Of a DNA stretch of 64,000 bases, positions 19,670 through 28,454 are shown piece by piece (position 1 is the first letter of the stretch; every line of letters starts with the position of its first letter). Source of the DNA: Haoranjiania flava (GTDB lineage Bacteria > Bacteroidota > Bacteroidia > Chitinophagales > Chitinophagaceae); NCBI RefSeq assembly GCF_025631005.1, contig NZ_JAOTPL010000011.1, positions 1 to 64,000 on the forward strand. The letters are read 5' to 3'. The notes below the pieces were generated by a model. It searched no databases, was not told the DNA's origin, and saw only the letters and a program-made list of their open reading frames with translations. A program made the translations under genes and the position numbers.

Positions 19670-19700
19670 TTGTTTTGTAAGATACAGGTTTATATTTTTG
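19670..19700 (+). promoter_or_regulatory. Predicted promoter of the polysaccharide locus (wza-wzc)
   Basis: TTG at 19670-19672 and TATTTTTG at 19693-19700 are 20 bp apart and fit the Bacteroidota consensus. The predicted start near 19706 lies only about 8 nt before the ATG at 19714, which argues for the later ATG at 19795 as the true wza start and gives an approximately 90-nt leader. Confidence 0.6.
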
Positions 19701-19794
19701 TTGCATATCTTATATGGATAATAATTTGCTCAATCGCATTAAATATTCTTATTTTGCATGGAATTTGATAGCATTACCATTAAAAAAATATTTC

Positions 19795-20613
19795 ATGCAC
19801 CTATCATTTCGGTTTATAATTCTGCCATTGTTATTCATATGCTTGCTTAGCTCGTGCAGAACCAACAGGAACCTTGTTTATATGAGTGATTTAAGAGACA
19901 GTATAGCAATTTCAGAAGCTATCCTTAATAAAGTAGACGCAAAGATCAAAGAAGGCGATATACTGTCTATTTCTGTGAACACTTTAAGCCCCGAATCAAA
20001 TGCCTTGTTCAATAAAGGTGAAATGATCACCCCGGGAATATCTTCTACGCCAAACCTTACAGCCTATAGCGGAGCCACTACTTTATCAAACGTTGGTTAC
20101 CTGGTAGATAAAGACGGCAATATTAATTTCCCGGTTATTGGGGTTGTTAAATTAGATGGTTTAACTATTGAGCAGGCAAGGCAGAAATTAACAACTGAAA
20201 TTGCCAAACAGACCAAGAATCCCATTGTGAATATACGGTTCATGAACTTTAAAGTTACGGTGGTGGGCGAAGTCATGAAGCCTGGTACATTCAATATTTC
20301 TAATGACAAGATCAATATACTGGAAGCGCTGGGCATGGCCGGGGATATGACGCCTTACGGCAAGAGAGAGAATGTATTGGTTATACGTGAAGATAATGGG
20401 GTACGTACGCTTGGCAGGGTAAATATGAATACACGTAATCTTACACAATCTCCTTTCTTTTATCTGCAGCAAAATGATGTGGTGTATGTTGCACCGCAAA
20501 ACGCACAGAAAATGCAACAGGTTACGAACTCCGATTACAAAATAATTTCCTTAGCCACAGCGTCTGTATCGATAATTGCGGTTATTTTATCGAGCATTTT
20601 AAATAAAAAATAA
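19795..20613 (+). CDS. wza: Wza-like outer-membrane polysaccharide export lipoprotein
   Basis: This forms the outer-membrane exit channel of a Wzx/Wzy polysaccharide system. I prefer the ATG at 19795 to the in-frame ATG at 19714: it gives a clean lipoprotein signal (FIILPLLFICLLSSC, Cys21), whereas the longer form puts 27 unrelated residues in front and nearly overlaps the promoter. Mature domains are Poly_export (VDAKIKEGDILSISVNTL, later GYLVDKDGNINFPVIGVVKLDGLTIEQA) and an SLBB domain (VTVVGEVMKPGTFNIS...ALGMAGDMTPYGKRENVLVIRE). A C-terminal hydrophobic helix (IISLATASVSIIAVILSSIL) is typical of the short Bacteroidota form. wzc starts 3 bp after the stop. Confidence 0.93.
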   Translation: MHLSFRFIILPLLFICLLSSCRTNRNLVYMSDLRDSIAISEAILNKVDAKIKEGDILSISVNTLSPESNALFNKGEMITPGISSTPNLTAYSGATTLSNVGYLVDKDGNINFPVIGVVKLDGLTIEQARQKLTTEIAKQTKNPIVNIRFMNFKVTVVGEVMKPGTFNISNDKINILEALGMAGDMTPYGKRENVLVIREDNGVRTLGRVNMNTRNLTQSPFFYLQQNDVVYVAPQNAQKMQQVTNSDYKIISLATASVSIIAVILSSILNKK

Positions 20614-20616
20614 TAT

Positions 20617-22977
20617 ATGCCTGAATTTGTTGCAAACGAAAACGATAGCATAGAAGGGTTGTCTGATAAAATAGATTTGCGTGCCGAGCTGAATAAGTAT
20701 CTCAGATATTGGTATTGGTTTGTTTTGGGCGCTTTGCTTTGCCTGTTTGCCGGCTGGCTTTACCTGCGTTATACTACTCCCGAGTACAATATTTCATCTA
20801 CCTTATTGATAAAGGATGATAAAAAAGGCAGTGATTTAGGAGGAGCCGCATTTTCTGATCTTGATATTTTTAAAACCCAGAAAAGTATAGACAATGAAAT
20901 AGAAGTTTTAAAAAGTAAAAGCCTCATGCAGCGGGTTTTTGAATTGTTGCCTTTAAAAACTTCTGTTTTTGCTGAAGGCAGATTTAAAAAATCAGAGGTA
21001 TATAAAGACAGTACGGTAATAACCGTAAACGCCATGCGCGTTGACTCTGCTGCTTACAAAATCAAGGAAGGTATTAAAGTTGAAATTCTTGATAACTTCA
21101 CGTTCAATCTTACAGACAGTAAAGGAAAAACAAAATACAGAAGCGGTGAAATTATCAATAAGCCTTACGCCCGGTTTGTAGTCAACCTTGGAAAAGATGT
21201 TAAGAATGGAGAAGACTATACGATCCGGTTCAACGATCTTCGTTTATATGCGGCAAATTATACTAACAAGCTGTCTGTTACCCCTGTCAACAGGGATGCA
21301 AGTGTACTAAACATCTCTATGATTGATGCTTCGCCTGAAAAAGCCATTGACATCATCAATACTTTAATTACACAATACAATATTGAAGCCATCCAGGACA
21401 AGAACCAGATATCTTCCAACACCATTAAGTTTATCGACGAACGCCTCATTAGCCTGGTGGGTGAGCTGAGCGGGGTGGAAAGAGACGTGGCAAACCTAAA
21501 AGGCAAATACGGTGTTACAGATGTGACCACAGATATACAGCGCTACAGCCAGCAGGCCATAGAGTTTTACAAACAACAGGAAGAGGCAAAGATCAAAACC
21601 AATGTCATCAATTCCATCCAGTCGTATATGAACCGTCAGGGCGCTTTGGTTCCCAGTGCATTAGGTATTGAAGATCCGGCTTTGAACGGCTTAATACAAT
21701 CCTATAACGAGCTTCAGCAACAAAGAACTCAATTGCTCAATACAGAGCAGGAAGGTAGTGTGCTGGTACAAAATGTGGATAAGAATATTGCAAGTTTAAA
21801 GTCGCGCATCAATGAAAACCTCAAAGTGATCGAGCGCGGCGCCAACATTGCTCAAAGCAACCTGCAGCGCAACTTCCAGCAGTTCCAGGGCAGCATACAA
21901 AATGTGCCGGATGTAGAACGCCAGCTCCTTGAGATCAGAAGGCAGCAATCCATTAAAGAAGGCATTTATTCTTACCTGCTGCAGAAGAAAGAAGAAGCAC
22001 AGTTGGCGCTTGTCTCCACGCTTGCCAATTCCAGGACAATTGATCCCGCTACAGCTACAGATAAACCGGTAAAGCCAAAGAAATCCCTGATCCTGTTGGC
22101 TTCTTTGGTATTAGGGTTATTGATTCCCTTCATTATTATTTACCTGAAGAATCTGTTGGATGATAAAGTCCGCTTGCAATCAGACATTACCAATAAATCG
22201 CAAGTGCCTATCCTGGGTGAAATTGCTGCAAGCACCGTAGACGATACCCTGGTGGTACGGGAGAAAAGCAGGACACCTATTGCAGAAATGTTCCGTTTAT
22301 TGAGAACAAATTTACAGTTTGCATCACTGGATAAACCCTTACAGACTATTCTGACTACTTCCAGCATGAGTGGCGAAGGAAAAACTTTCTTCTGTACCAA
22401 CCTTGGTGCAAGTATATCGCTTACCGATAAGAAAGTTGTTGTGCTGGAATTCGACATCCGCAAGCCCAAGTTACTGTCCGGCCTCGGCATGAAAACCAGG
22501 CATGGCATTACACACTATGTTATTAACCACTCACTGACTGTTGATGATCTGATCCGTCCTGTTGAAGGTTTGCCTAATTTGTTTGTAATTGGCGCCGGTC
22601 CTATACCGCCAAACCCCGCAGAGCTGATACTTAACAAAAGAGTTGATGAATTATTTGCCGAGCTTCGCCAGAAGTTTGATTATATTATAGTAGACTCATC
22701 ACCGGTAGGGCAGGTGGCGGACGTATTCTCTCTTAACAGAATAGCAGATGCTTCTTTGTATGTAGTGCGCTACAATTACACGTTCAAGGAACAGGTTAAC
22801 ATCCTTAATGACATTTACAACAACAAAAAACTTACTAATTTAATGGTTGTAATGAATGATGCCAAGAAGCATAATGCTTATGGCTACGGTTACGGCTACG
22901 GCTATGGTTATGGATATGGAGAAGTTGTACGAAAGAAAACAGTCTTCGAAACAATCAGGGGTTGGTTTGGGAAATAG
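20617..22977 (+). CDS. wzc: Wzc-like polysaccharide co-polymerase with BY-kinase domain
   Basis: This inner-membrane protein controls chain length and export, and autophosphorylates on tyrosine. The N-terminal Wzz domain has TM1 at about residues 33-53 (YWFVLGALLCLFAGWLYL). A long periplasmic coiled region (about 260-460) is followed by TM2 at about 489-510. The C-terminal cytoplasmic kinase has Walker A (SSMSGEGKTFF, about 583-593), Walker A' (VVVLEFDIRKP) and Walker B (FDYIIVDSSP). The tail carries alternating Tyr-Gly (YGYGYGYGYGYGYG, about 755-768), then a basic segment (VVRKKT). At 786 aa it is full length. The partner phosphatase is at 18839-19582. The Tyr-Gly stretch is encoded by a short tandem DNA repeat that could change length by slippage. 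Confidence 0.95.
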   Translation: MPEFVANENDSIEGLSDKIDLRAELNKYLRYWYWFVLGALLCLFAGWLYLRYTTPEYNISSTLLIKDDKKGSDLGGAAFSDLDIFKTQKSIDNEIEVLKSKSLMQRVFELLPLKTSVFAEGRFKKSEVYKDSTVITVNAMRVDSAAYKIKEGIKVEILDNFTFNLTDSKGKTKYRSGEIINKPYARFVVNLGKDVKNGEDYTIRFNDLRLYAANYTNKLSVTPVNRDASVLNISMIDASPEKAIDIINTLITQYNIEAIQDKNQISSNTIKFIDERLISLVGELSGVERDVANLKGKYGVTDVTTDIQRYSQQAIEFYKQQEEAKIKTNVINSIQSYMNRQGALVPSALGIEDPALNGLIQSYNELQQQRTQLLNTEQEGSVLVQNVDKNIASLKSRINENLKVIERGANIAQSNLQRNFQQFQGSIQNVPDVERQLLEIRRQQSIKEGIYSYLLQKKEEAQLALVSTLANSRTIDPATATDKPVKPKKSLILLASLVLGLLIPFIIIYLKNLLDDKVRLQSDITNKSQVPILGEIAASTVDDTLVVREKSRTPIAEMFRLLRTNLQFASLDKPLQTILTTSSMSGEGKTFFCTNLGASISLTDKKVVVLEFDIRKPKLLSGLGMKTRHGITHYVINHSLTVDDLIRPVEGLPNLFVIGAGPIPPNPAELILNKRVDELFAELRQKFDYIIVDSSPVGQVADVFSLNRIADASLYVVRYNYTFKEQVNILNDIYNNKKLTNLMVVMNDAKKHNAYGYGYGYGYGYGYGEVVRKKTVFETIRGWFGK

Positions 22978-23802
22978 GTTTATTAATTGATAATTGATAA
23001 TGGATAGTTGATAGTGGAGAGTTGAAGTTGATAATGGACAGTTGACAAGGCCAGGGAAAAGGGTATCGATCCTGAGAGTTTACTCTCTCTGCCCGGATGA
23101 ACTGATACCTCACGCAGAAAACGATCCATGGCAGCGGCATTGCGATAAACCGCAGCACTGCGTAGGATTAGAAGCAATCCCCGGATTCAGTCTGGCTTAG
23201 GGATGAGGTTTGATGGGTGAGAGGTAAGAGGTAAGAGGCCATTAAAGCCCCAAGACCTAAACAAATCCACAAATTCACAAATCAACCATCTCCAAGTTTT
23301 AGCAGGCTCCACGCAGAGACCGCAGATTTTGGCGGAGAGAACGCAAAATGCATGACTTGAGTAAATTTCTCTCTTTGTGAGTTTTAGTGTCTTCATCGCC
23401 TACTTTGTGTTTAAACAAACATGCTTAAACACTAAAGGACACAACGTTTTGCACAAGGTCTACGAGCTAATGGTTTCGTCACTGCGATACGGAGCTATAG
23501 CTGAGTAGAAGCAGTCTCTGAGTTTGGATTTATGATGTTTGGCTTATTCTTTGCGTTTTTCCCTGTCTGGCTTTGCGTGAAATATAAATTATATTTGAAA
23601 AGAGAGAAGTAAAAAGTAAGAGATAAGCGGTGGTGTCTCGTCATGAGGGGTTTTTACTTCTTAGTAAGCCCTGGCCTGGTGCCAATCAGGATGTTTCTTG
23701 TGGTTAGTTAAAAAAGCACTGTGTAAAGATTTCTGCTGTATTGGTACCTTCGTGGCAAATTTTTCTTATACTCATTGCCGGCAAATTTTTAAATCTGTAC
23801 AC
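22978..23802. other. 825-bp repeat-rich intergenic region
   Basis: 22983-23050 is built from short repeated words ('ttgataatggaca', 'gttgatagtgg'). 23145-23180 holds a fragment of the 122-bp element ('gcattgcgataaac', 'agaagcaatcccc'). 23300-23600 has 'cgcagagaccgcag' and 'tttgcgtgaaa' phrases shared with other gaps. The box TACCTTCG (23745-23752), 51 bp before the next gene, is one base off the -7 consensus but has no matching upstream TTG. No gene is supported; the short ORFs here are not conserved text. Confidence 0.7.
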
Positions 23803-25095
23803 ATGCAACCTCGTATAGCAGTTATTGGTCTCGGTTATGTAGGCCTGCCGCTGGCACGGCTATTGGCTACAAAATACCCTGTGGCCGGGTTCGATATTAA
23901 TGAGAAAAGAGCAGCACACATTCAAACAGGTGAGGATAGAAACTTAGAGGTCGATCCTGCACTTCTGCGCCGGGTATTGCTCCCGCAAAATCCCCTCCAT
24001 AAGGATGTCAAGGGCTTGTATTGTTCATCAGCTGTTGAAGATATCCGGCCGGCCAATATTTACATTGTTACCGTACCCACACCTATAGACTCCTTTAATA
24101 AACCAGACCTCAGCAGCCTGAAAAAGGCAAGCGCTATGATCGGCGGCCTTTTAAAAAAAGGCGATATAGTGGTTTATGAATCTACGGTATACCCCGGCTG
24201 TACAGAAGAAGTTTGTGTGCCTGAGTTGGAGCAATTTTCAGGGCTCAGGTACAATGTTGATTTCTTTTGCGGCTACTCACCCGAAAGAATTAACCCCGGT
24301 GATAAGGTGAATACTATTGAAAAAATTAAAAAGATCACATCCGGCTCGACGAAAATTGTTGCAGAGAAAATTGATCAATTGTATGCTTCCGTTATTACGG
24401 CAGGTACTTATAAAGCCTCATCCATAAAAGTAGCCGAAGCAGCTAAGGCCATTGAAAACGCCCAACGGGATTTGAACATTTCTTTCATGAATGAGCTGGC
24501 ACTGATCTTCGACCGGTTGGATGTAGATACAAATGAGGTGATTGAAGCAGCGTCAACCAAGTGGAATTTCATTAAATTCAGGCCCGGCCTGGTTGGCGGG
24601 CATTGCATCAGTGTGGATCCTTACTACCTGGTACATAAAGCGGAAGCGGTTGGTTACTATCCCGAGGTGATCCTTTCAGGGCGCAAGGTAAACGACCAGA
24701 TGCCTTTGTTTGTGGCTAATAAATTGGTTAAATTAATGATAGCCAAAGGTGTTGAGGTTAATAAATCCAGAGTATTGATATTGGGTTTTAGCTTTAAAGA
24801 GAATTGCCCGGATTTCCGCAACACCAAGATCATAGATGTATACAGAGAATTGCAGGAATTTGGTGTGGGTGTAGATGTTTACGACCCGTGGGTTTCCAGC
24901 CGGGATGTGTATAAAGCGTATGGAATTGAATTGCTGCCGGAACTAAGTAATTTAGAAGAATACAATGGCATAATCCTGGCGGTGGCACACAACGATTTTA
25001 TGCAAATCGACTGGGCGGCTCTAAGAAAACCCGGAACGGTGATCTTCGATGTAAAGTCAGTGCTAAACAGGGAGCTGGTGGATGGAAGGTTGTAA
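23803..25095 (+). CDS. UDP-N-acetyl-hexosamine 6-dehydrogenase (TviB/WbpA type)
   Basis: This cytoplasmic NAD-dependent enzyme oxidises C6 of a UDP-HexNAc to the uronic acid for polysaccharide assembly. The ATG at 23803 is preferred over an upstream non-ATG start because the Rossmann motif follows at once (RIAVIGLGYVGLPLARLL). Other motifs are YIVTVPTPID, ESTVYPGCTEEV, YSPERINPGD, VAEAAKAIENAQRDLNISFMNE and the catalytic Cys268 in GGHCISVDPYYL. The C-terminal substrate domain has LGFSFKENCPDFRNTK and ends with FDVKSVL. At 430 aa it is normal for the family. TviB-like enzymes act on UDP-GlcNAc; GalNAc is possible. It stands alone between two repeat regions, with no epimerase partner directly adjacent. 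Confidence 0.92.
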   Translation: MQPRIAVIGLGYVGLPLARLLATKYPVAGFDINEKRAAHIQTGEDRNLEVDPALLRRVLLPQNPLHKDVKGLYCSSAVEDIRPANIYIVTVPTPIDSFNKPDLSSLKKASAMIGGLLKKGDIVVYESTVYPGCTEEVCVPELEQFSGLRYNVDFFCGYSPERINPGDKVNTIEKIKKITSGSTKIVAEKIDQLYASVITAGTYKASSIKVAEAAKAIENAQRDLNISFMNELALIFDRLDVDTNEVIEAASTKWNFIKFRPGLVGGHCISVDPYYLVHKAEAVGYYPEVILSGRKVNDQMPLFVANKLVKLMIAKGVEVNKSRVLILGFSFKENCPDFRNTKIIDVYRELQEFGVGVDVYDPWVSSRDVYKAYGIELLPELSNLEEYNGIILAVAHNDFMQIDWAALRKPGTVIFDVKSVLNRELVDGRL

Positions 25096-25111
25096 TTTGT
25101 GATGTGAATGG

Positions 25112-25221
25112 TGAAATAGCCATAAAGATTAGGAATTTATACCAACCGGGACTGAAATATTAATCTAAAAAAGCCGGTTATTCCATGTGGCAACTGAAAA
25201 ACAAATAAAAATACACACATG
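25112..25221 (+). repeat. AATAGCC structured element, copy 1
   Basis: AATAGCC (25115-25121) can pair with GGTTATT near 25177 (one G-U pair). AGATTA (about 25126) pairs with TAATCT (about 25161). The tail is A-rich and ends in ACACACATG at 25221 followed by AAA. The following 98 bp (25222-25319) do not belong to the repeat and contain a small CCGC/GCGG hairpin. Copy 3 is nearly identical. Confidence 0.75.
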
Positions 25222-25319
25222 AAACGCTCATGATAATTTTTTGCACACAGGAAATATATAATCAGCATTCCATTCCACAAAAACATTAGCCGCAAAGCGG
25301 CGTACTTAAAATTATATGA

Positions 25320-25408
25320 ATGAAATAGCCATAAGCAAGGTTGCATACCAACCGCGAATGAATAAAGGCTATTCCATGTGACCATAAATAAAAATTAAAA
25401 ATACACAC
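25320..25408 (+). repeat. AATAGCC structured element, copy 2
   Basis: It opens with ATG AAA TAG (25320-25328). The outer arms are AATAGCC (25324-25330) and GGCTATT (25367-25373); the inner hairpin is GGTTG..CAACC. The A-rich tail ends at the ATGAAA that begins copy 3. It is 89 bp long and almost identical to copy 4. Confidence 0.85.
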
Positions 25409-25513
25409 ATGAAATAGCCATAAGCAAAGGTGCATACCAACCGGGAATGAAATATTAATCTAAAAAAGCCGGTTATTCCATGTGGCAACTGAAAAACAAA
25501 TAAAAATACACAC
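25409..25513 (+). repeat. AATAGCC structured element, copy 3
   Basis: It opens with ATG AAA TAG (25409-25417). AATAGCC (25413-25419) faces GGTTATT (25471-25477). The internal phrase ACCGGGAATGA and the downstream AGCCGGTT are shared with copy 1. It is 105 bp long; the longer loop replaces the short GCGAATGAATAAA segment of copies 2 and 4. Confidence 0.85.
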
Positions 25514-25604
25514 ATGAAATAGCCATAAGCAAGGTTGCATACCAACCGCGAATGAATAAAGGCTATTCCATGTGACCATAAATAAAAATTAAAAATATAG
25601 AGAC
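25514..25604 (+). repeat. AATAGCC structured element, copy 4, abutting rfbA start
   Basis: It opens with ATG AAA TAG (25514-25522). The arms are AATAGCC (25518-25524) and GGCTATT (25561-25567), and the inner hairpin is GGTTG..CAACC. Its A-rich tail ends exactly at the rfbA start codon ATGAAA (25605). The element would therefore form the complete 5' leader of rfbA and is placed to affect its translation. Confidence 0.85.
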
Positions 25605-26486
25605 ATGAAAGGAATCGTACTCGCCGGAGGCTCCGGTACAAGGCTTTACCCCGTCACCAAAGGGATATCCAAGCAATTGCTGCCCATCTACGACAAGCCT
25701 ATGATCTACTATCCCATTTCAGTTTTGATGTTGGCGGATATCAAAGAAATTCTCATTATCTCTACACCCCAGGACCTGCCTGGCTTTCAGCGCCTGCTGG
25801 GCGACGGCTCAGACTACGGTGTAAGATTTGAATATGCCGAACAACCCAGCCCCGATGGGCTCGCCCAGGCTTTTATCATTGGCGAAAAATTTGTTGGTGA
25901 TGACAACGCCTGCCTTGTTTTGGGCGATAATATTTTCTATGGTCAAAGTTTCCAGGACATGCTTAAAGAGGCTGTGAAAAATGTGGAAGAAGAAAACAAA
26001 GCTACCGTGTTTGGCTATTATGTAAACGACCCCGAACGCTACGGTGTAGCTGAGTTTGACGATGCCGGCAATGTGCTGAGCATAGAAGAAAAGCCTAAAG
26101 AGCCGAAATCTAATTATGCAGTCGTAGGCTTGTATTTCTATCCCAATAGTGTGGTTGAAGTTGCCAAAAACATCAAGCCTTCAGCGAGGGGTGAGCTGGA
26201 GATCACAACCGTGAACCAGGAGTTCCTGAAGCAGAATGCTTTGAAGGTACAACTGCTGGGCAGGGGCTTTGCCTGGCTGGATACCGGTACCCATGATTCA
26301 TTATCCGAGGCAGGCACCTTCGTGGAAGTACTGGAAAAACGCCAGGGATTAAAGATCTCCTGCCTGGAAGAGATCGCCTATAGAAAAGGCTGGATCACCC
26401 AAGAGAGATTGCTGGAATTAGCGGAGCCCTTAAAGAAAAATGAATATGGGCAATACCTGGTAAAGCTGGCGGAAGGGGGGATGTAG
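25605..26486 (+). CDS. rfbA: Glucose-1-phosphate thymidylyltransferase RmlA
   Basis: It converts dTTP and glucose-1-phosphate to dTDP-glucose, the first step to dTDP-6-deoxy sugars. Motifs are KGIVLAGGSGTRLYPVTKGISKQLLPIYDKPMIYYP (positions 2-37, with the nucleotide-binding GGSGTRL), VLGDNIFYG, EEKPKEPKSNYAVVGLYFY and FAWLDTGTHDSL. At 293 aa it is full length. The start codon is fixed by the conserved N-terminus and lies directly after AATAGCC copy 4. RmlC follows after one inserted four-helix-bundle gene; RmlB is 13 kb away at 39889; RmlD is not in the window. Confidence 0.97.
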   Translation: MKGIVLAGGSGTRLYPVTKGISKQLLPIYDKPMIYYPISVLMLADIKEILIISTPQDLPGFQRLLGDGSDYGVRFEYAEQPSPDGLAQAFIIGEKFVGDDNACLVLGDNIFYGQSFQDMLKEAVKNVEEENKATVFGYYVNDPERYGVAEFDDAGNVLSIEEKPKEPKSNYAVVGLYFYPNSVVEVAKNIKPSARGELEITTVNQEFLKQNALKVQLLGRGFAWLDTGTHDSLSEAGTFVEVLEKRQGLKISCLEEIAYRKGWITQERLLELAEPLKKNEYGQYLVKLAEGGM

Positions 26487-26604
26487 TGCGCAAGTGAACG
26501 AGTGACCAAGTGATGCAGTTAACCAGTTATGTGTGACGGTTACAGATAGAATTGTTTCATAATTTCATCACCCGATAAATCCATAACTTGATAACTATTC
26601 AAAT

Positions 26605-26961
26605 ATGCCAGAAATAAAATCTCATAAGGACTTAAATGTGTGGAAGGCAGCTATGGATATGGTGGTAACACTATATGATATCACAGCTACATTTCCTAGC
26701 ACTGAAATTTACGGATTAACATCTCAAATCAGGCGCGCTGCAGTTGCTATTCCATCTAATATCTCAGAAGGCTGTGCCAGGAAAGGATCAGCTGAACTTA
26801 CCAGATTTTTATATATATCGTTAGGCTCATTAGCAGAAATAGAAACGCAATTAGAAATTGCCGTACGTTTAGGATATATAGCTGATTTTCATCAGATCGA
26901 AGAAAAGATCATTTATATCAGAAGAATGATTGTAAATTTAATAAAATCGCTTAAAAATTAA
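26605..26961 (+). CDS. Four-helix-bundle protein (23S rRNA intervening-sequence/S23-like)
   Basis: This 118-aa all-helical protein belongs to the 23S-rRNA-IVP-like (TIGR02436) family: HKDLNVWKAAMDM, GLTSQIRRAAVAIPSNISEGCAR and FLYISLGSLAEIETQLEIA. The accessory protein Avd of diversity-generating retroelements has the same fold, but no reverse transcriptase is present here. Function is unknown; these genes are scattered in Bacteroidota genomes, often among polysaccharide genes. It separates rfbA from rfbC and is flanked on both sides by low-complexity DNA ('aacttgataacttgataactcc' type). A clear paralogue is at 56713-57075, again between two pathway genes. Confidence 0.9.
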   Translation: MPEIKSHKDLNVWKAAMDMVVTLYDITATFPSTEIYGLTSQIRRAAVAIPSNISEGCARKGSAELTRFLYISLGSLAEIETQLEIAVRLGYIADFHQIEEKIIYIRRMIVNLIKSLKN

Positions 26962-27008
26962 CTTGATAACTTGATAACTCCATAACCTCATAAAACCTCA
27001 TCCCACCC

Positions 27009-27560
27009 ATGACCATTACACCCACTACGCTTAACGATTGTTTTATTATTGAACCTAAAGTCTTTGCAGATGACCGCGGCTATTTCCTGGAATCATTTTC
27101 TGAAAAAAAGTTTATAGAAGCAGTGTGCGATACCCGTTTTGTGCAGGACAATGAATCCAAGTCATCCTATGGTGTACTGCGCGGGCTGCATTTTCAGAAA
27201 CCGCCCTTTGCGCAATCCAAACTGGTGCGTGTGATCAAGGGAGCAGTTTTAGATGTGGCAGTAGATATGAGGCGCTCATCTTCAACATTTGGTAAATCTT
27301 TCGCTGTAGAGCTTACTGAAGACAATAAAAAACAATTGTTCATTCCCCGCGGGTTTGCTCATGGCTTTGTTGTATTGCAGGACGATACGATTTTTCAATA
27401 CAAGTGCGATAATTATTATGCTCCTGAAAGTGAAGGCGGTATTTTGTGGAACGATCCCGAATTGAACATTGATTGGAAAGTGCCTTTTGACAAAATCATC
27501 CTTTCGGAAAAAGATAAAAAGAATCCGTTGTTCAGAGAGGCATTTGTATTTGAGGGATGA
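27009..27560 (+). CDS. rfbC: dTDP-4-dehydrorhamnose 3,5-epimerase RmlC
   Basis: This cupin enzyme epimerises C3 and C5 of dTDP-4-keto-6-deoxyglucose. Motifs are FIIEPKVFADDRGYFLESF, YGVLRGLHFQKPPFAQSKLVRVIKGAVLDVAVDMR (with the catalytic His in LRGLHFQ), LFIPRGFAHGFVVLQDDTIFQYKCDNYY and GGILWNDPELNIDW. At 183 aa it is full length. It lies 47 bp after the four-helix-bundle gene. The RmlD reductase needed to finish dTDP-L-rhamnose is not in the window, so either it is elsewhere or the 4-keto sugar is used differently. Confidence 0.96.
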   Translation: MTITPTTLNDCFIIEPKVFADDRGYFLESFSEKKFIEAVCDTRFVQDNESKSSYGVLRGLHFQKPPFAQSKLVRVIKGAVLDVAVDMRRSSSTFGKSFAVELTEDNKKQLFIPRGFAHGFVVLQDDTIFQYKCDNYYAPESEGGILWNDPELNIDWKVPFDKIILSEKDKKNPLFREAFVFEG

Positions 27561-27848
27561 TGGATGGTAAAATGTGAAAGGTGAAATGTGAAAGGTAAGA
27601 TGTGAAAGGTGTGATGTGAGACGTGAGGTCATTAAAGCCCCAAGACCTAAACAGATCCACAAATCCACAAATCCACAAATCCACAAATCAACCATCTCCA
27701 AGCTTTAACAGGCTCCACGCTGAGAGGCCTTCTCCCTTTGTGCACCTTAGTGTCTTCACCGTGCACTTTGTGGTTAAAGTCATCTCAAACACAAGAGGAC
27801 ACAAGGATTTGCACAAGGGGCACCACCGGCCACGAATGCACGAAGAGG
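27561..27848. other. Low-complexity intergenic DNA
   Basis: 27560-27630 is a run of near-repeats of 'gtgaaaggt(g)a(a)atgtgaaagg'. 27655-27690 repeats 'ccacaaat' five times. The rest resembles the 23.2-23.5 kb gap ('aaagccccaagacctaaac', 'caaccatctccaag', 'aggctccacgc'), so the two gaps share a duplicated text. No gene is seen. Confidence 0.75.
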
Positions 27849-27970
27849 GAGATTGCTTCGCTCGGTCCAAAGGACTCCGGAACTGTCGGAGTACCTCGCT
27901 CGCAATAACGATCCTGGAGTGTGCGTCATTGCGATAAAACGTAGCGCAGCGAAGTTTTAGAAGCAATCTC
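27849..27970 (-). repeat. 122-bp inverted-terminus repeat element, copy 2
   Basis: It begins GAGATTGCTTC (27849-27859) and ends GAAGCAATCTC (27960-27970), with the same total length as the copy at 17643-17764 but in the opposite orientation. The segment 'gcgtcattgcgataaaacg' near its right end matches the reverse complement of 17672-17692. No coding potential. Confidence 0.85.
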
Positions 27971-28074
27971 TTTAAACAAATCAACAAATACACAAATCCA
28001 CAAAAACTTCATAACATGATCACTCCATCACTTGATCACAACATCACATCTACTAATCCACACCTGACACAAAT

Positions 28075-28271
28075 TATTCTTTTTGCCATTGCCGCAAAAA
28101 GAATCAAAAAAGTCTAGCCTGCCTGAAGGTGACCCACGCGCATGAGCTCTGACCCGGAAGCAATTTGCACTCAGGAACAATTGCTTCGCCGCATTTACTC
28201 TAAGATCTATCATTTCTTTCGGGCGAATCAATCATCTTCCGTGCATTGCTTCCTGTCACTGACAGGCAGGC
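28075..28271 (-). repeat. Composite repeat R, right half only
   Basis: This is the reverse complement of about 18412-18608. It starts with the hairpin TTCTTTTTGC (28077-28086)/GCAAAAAGAA (28094-28103) and ends after the palindrome CTGTCACTGACAG. The left half of the repeat is missing. The rest of the gap to 28454 is low-complexity; no promoter box is clear before pseB at 28455. Confidence 0.88.
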
Positions 28272-28454
28272 GATGGTGCGAGCTGTCCTCTTAGTGTAGC
28301 TTTATCTGTTTTGTGCAGATTGTGGTAAAACAAACATTTATTTTTGTGTTATTGTGTCTTTATGTTGAACTTTGGGTTCTAAACATAACTTCATATCTGG
28401 TTAACTTCATAACTTGTTAACAGAAACGATGATAAACTATAAAACAAATTCTGA

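Noticed and set aside
25112..25604. CRISPR array
   Set aside because: The units adjoin directly without unique spacers, are 89-105 bp long, and no cas gene is present.
26605..26961. Diversity-generating retroelement accessory gene (avd)
   Set aside because: The fold is shared, but no reverse transcriptase and no template/variable repeat pair was seen nearby.
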